Shown here: positions 62,440 to 64,000 of the stretch, one piece after another
Layout of the letters: each line of letters begins with the position of its first letter
How positions within the stretch are numbered: the first letter of the stretch is position 1
The notes under the pieces: generated by a model
Told to the model about the DNA's origin: nothing
Database searches by the model: none
The model's input: the letters and a program-made list of their open reading frames with translations, nothing else
Assembly: GCA_938048455.1 (NCBI GenBank)
Contig: CALIUY010000007.1
Location: 1 to 64,000, forward strand
DNA: 64,000 nt
DNA from: an uncultured Desulfobacterales bacterium
GTDB taxonomy: Bacteria > Desulfobacterota > Desulfobacteria > Desulfobacterales > SpSt-501
Reading direction: 5' to 3'
Translations under genes and position numbers: made by a program

Positions 62440-63417
62440 ATGGCCGCAAACCGCCTGCTCTACCTCTCCCAGGCCGACGTGGTGCGGGTCGGCCTCTCGA
62501 TGGCCGAGATCATCGAGGCCCTCGAAACCGCCTTCCGCGCCAAGGGCGAGGGTCGCACCGAAATGCCCCCCAAACCCGGGATCCACCCGGGGGGCGGGAA
62601 CAACTTCCTCCACGCCATGCCGGCCTACATCCCTGATCTTCAGTCGGCCGGGATCAAGTGGGTGGGCGGCTTCCCCGAGAACCCGAAGCGGGGTCTGCCT
62701 TATATCACGGGGTTGCTGATCTACAACGACGTCGGCACGGGACTGCCGCTGGCGGTCATGGACTGCGTGTGGATCACCGCCAAGCGCACGGGCGCGGCGA
62801 GCGCCGTGGCCGCGCGCCGCCTCGCCCGGCCGGATTCCTCGGTTCTCGGGGTCCTCGGCTGCGGGGTCCAGGCCCGCAGCCACGCCGAGGCTCTGCGGGT
62901 CACCCATCCCCTGCGCCGCATCCTTGCCTACGACATCGATCCCGCTGCGGCCGAACGCTACGCCCGGGAGATCGGCGCCCGACTTGAGCTCGAGGTCATC
63001 CCCGTCAAGACCCCGCGCGAAGCGGTGCGGGGCTGCGACATCGTCGTCACCGCCGGCCCCATTTTGAAGACGCCGCACGCCACGATCCAGGCGGGCTGGC
63101 TCGAGCCGGGGGCCTTCGCCTCGCTCGTCGACTACGACTCCTACTGGAGCCGCGCGGCGCTCGCCGAGGCGGCCAAGTTCTGCACCGACGACGTCCCCCA
63201 ACTCCGTCTTTACCAGTCGATGGGCTATTTCCAAGAAATTCCCGAAATTTATGCCGATCTGGGGGAACTCGTCACGGGGCGCAAGCCGGGCCGCGAGGAC
63301 CCTTCCGAGCGCACGATGACCGCCAACCTGGGGCTGGCGATCGACGACATGGCCGTGGCCCCCCTCATCTATCGCCGCGCCTGCGAAAAAAAAATCGGCA
63401 CCTGGCTCGAGCTGTGA
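62440..63417 (+). CDS. Ornithine cyclodeaminase/mu-crystallin family protein
   Basis: 325 residues. The NAD-binding fold SSVLGVLGCGVQARSHAEAL and the substrate region (EMPPKPGIHPGGGNNFLHAM, AGIKWVGGFPENPKRGLPYI) match the family. CDIVVTAGPI and VDYDSYWSR follow. Members act as ornithine cyclodeaminase, alanine dehydrogenase or ketimine reductase; the reaction here is not certain. The next gene codes for an amino-acid binding protein, suggesting amino-acid catabolism. ATG at 62440 after GGAAAGGAAG. Confidence 0.9.
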   Translation: MAANRLLYLSQADVVRVGLSMAEIIEALETAFRAKGEGRTEMPPKPGIHPGGGNNFLHAMPAYIPDLQSAGIKWVGGFPENPKRGLPYITGLLIYNDVGTGLPLAVMDCVWITAKRTGAASAVAARRLARPDSSVLGVLGCGVQARSHAEALRVTHPLRRILAYDIDPAAAERYAREIGARLELEVIPVKTPREAVRGCDIVVTAGPILKTPHATIQAGWLEPGAFASLVDYDSYWSRAALAEAAKFCTDDVPQLRLYQSMGYFQEIPEIYADLGELVTGRKPGREDPSERTMTANLGLAIDDMAVAPLIYRRACEKKIGTWLEL

Positions 63418-63450
63418 CGGCGCGGGCCGGGGCGTGCGAATGGAGACGCC

Positions 63451-63479
63451 TTGACAGACTGAGGCGCGTTTAGTAGTTT
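63451..63479 (+). promoter_or_regulatory. Candidate promoter of the binding protein gene
   Basis: TTGACA, 17 bases, TAGTTT. The leader of about 100 bases holds a GC-rich stretch (about 63500-63535) that may form a hairpin. Confidence 0.5.
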
Positions 63480-63585
63480 CACGGCGCTTCGCCTGATCAG
63501 GGCCTCGGCCGGGGTGGGCTTCGGCCCGGCCCCGTAAACGGAGGTTGCAAGACCGCATCCATCACTTCAACCCAAGGAGGCAGCC

Positions 63586-64000
63586 ATGACCCGTCGTTTC
63601 GCTCTCGTCGTCGCGTTGGTGGTGCTTGCCGGGTTCACGTTGGCGGGGTTCGCCCAGGCGGCCCCTCCCAAAGACCCGATCGGCGTCGTCACGATCAAGA
63701 AGGGGCAGCCCATCCATATCGCCTACTGGATGGTCGTCGCCGGGCCGGATGCCTCGCTCGGCACCGACACCAAGCGCGGGGTGGAAATCGCCATCCAGGA
63801 CAAGGGGGGAAAGCTGTTGGGACACCCGATCAAGCTGAGCGGCCAGGACGAAGGCTGCAACGCCGAAGGCGGTCAGGCCGCGGCCACCAAGATCGCCTCC
63901 GATCCGACGGTCGTCGCCGCGATCGGCTCGAACTGCTCGAGCGCCGCCCGGCCCGGTGCGCCGATCCTCTGGAAGGCGGGCATTCCCACGGTGTCGCCCT
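63586..64000 (+). CDS. Branched-chain amino-acid ABC transporter binding protein, 5' part
   Basis: 138 codons to the window edge. A signal peptide (FALVVALVVLAGFTLAGFAQ) is followed by the LivJ-type start: KGQPIHIAYWMVVAGPDASL, TDTKRGVEIAIQDKGGKLLG, HPIKLSGQDEGCNAEGGQAA and PTVVAAIGSNCSSAARPGAP. It is a periplasmic Peripla_BP_6 receptor. Ligand may be Leu/Ile/Val or a related compound. AAGGAGG before the ATG. Permease and ATPase genes probably lie beyond the window. Confidence 0.92.
   Translation, partial: MTRRFALVVALVVLAGFTLAGFAQAAPPKDPIGVVTIKKGQPIHIAYWMVVAGPDASLGTDTKRGVEIAIQDKGGKLLGHPIKLSGQDEGCNAEGGQAAATKIASDPTVVAAIGSNCSSAARPGAPILWKAGIPTVSP

Overview
The window is GC-rich (about two thirds G+C by eye) bacterial chromosome with dense, often stop/start-overlapping genes. 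tRNA genes encode their own CCA. There are PEP-CTERM secreted proteins, a TRAP transporter, a NapH-type polyferredoxin, DUF362, DUF1848 and DUF6599 proteins, and both sigma-70 (TTGACA-N17-TATAGA-like) and sigma-54 promoter sequences. This fits a Gram-negative, probably anaerobic or facultative organism of the Desulfobacterota (delta-proteobacterial) type. No rRNA or marker gene fixes the taxon, so this is an inference. I see no phage, CRISPR array or complete insertion sequence.

Layout. 0-5 kb: end of a PEP-CTERM gene, tRNA-Leu, and a minus-strand run ddl / ATP-grasp protein / purD-purE fusion / tsaC, with a DUF1992 gene upstream. 5-6.4 kb: a PEP-CTERM gene behind a good sigma-54 promoter, then tRNA-Met. 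6.5-12 kb: zinc-ribbon/DUF3426 protein, hpt, a DnaJ-like chaperone and mnmG. 12-19.8 kb, mainly plus strand: radical SAM protein, a REC-REC-PPDK protein, MBL hydrolase, DUF1848 protein and dus. 18.7-20.7 kb: five copies of a short repeat with core GGACGTCC, sitting at gene ends and supplying stop codons. 19.9-25.7 kb, minus strand: hydrolase, TRAP transporter, CoA-disulfide reductase. 25.8-30 kb: a stress protein, a CMP-kinase-like/BON protein, and a TPP-riboswitch operon thiM-thiL-thiD. 30-37.4 kb: rhomboid protease and a redox cluster (DUF6599, Tat-DUF362, polyferredoxin, Tat-aldo/keto reductase) beside a WYL regulator. 37.6-41.4 kb: small proteins, cutA, a secreted protein, a CoA-transferase and a DUF2845 protein. 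41.5-46.2 kb: a four-gene pseudopilin operon ending in a 1044-residue surface protein. 46-58 kb: PEP-CTERM protein, Usp/SulP pair, MsrAB, YbaK, histidine kinase, zinc-ribbon/HAD/DUF1573 operon and priA. 58-64 kb: small secreted proteins, a Dabb protein, a CheX-CheX-FliN fusion, a ProX-type editing protein, an ornithine-cyclodeaminase-family enzyme and the start of a branched-chain amino-acid binding protein.

How the genes work together. The strongest candidate for a little-described system is the pseudopilin operon at 41.46-46.17 kb. It has its own promoter, three prepilin-like proteins, and a PilX-like membrane anchor fused to a lectin-like domain that appears to be split by an eight-repeat beta-propeller. 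The redox cluster at 31.5-36.5 kb looks like a membrane-to-periplasm electron-transfer module of unknown substrate. The thiamine operon has a complete attenuation switch. Other notable points are the PurD-PurE fusion with a retained internal ribosome binding site and the repeats that end reading frames.
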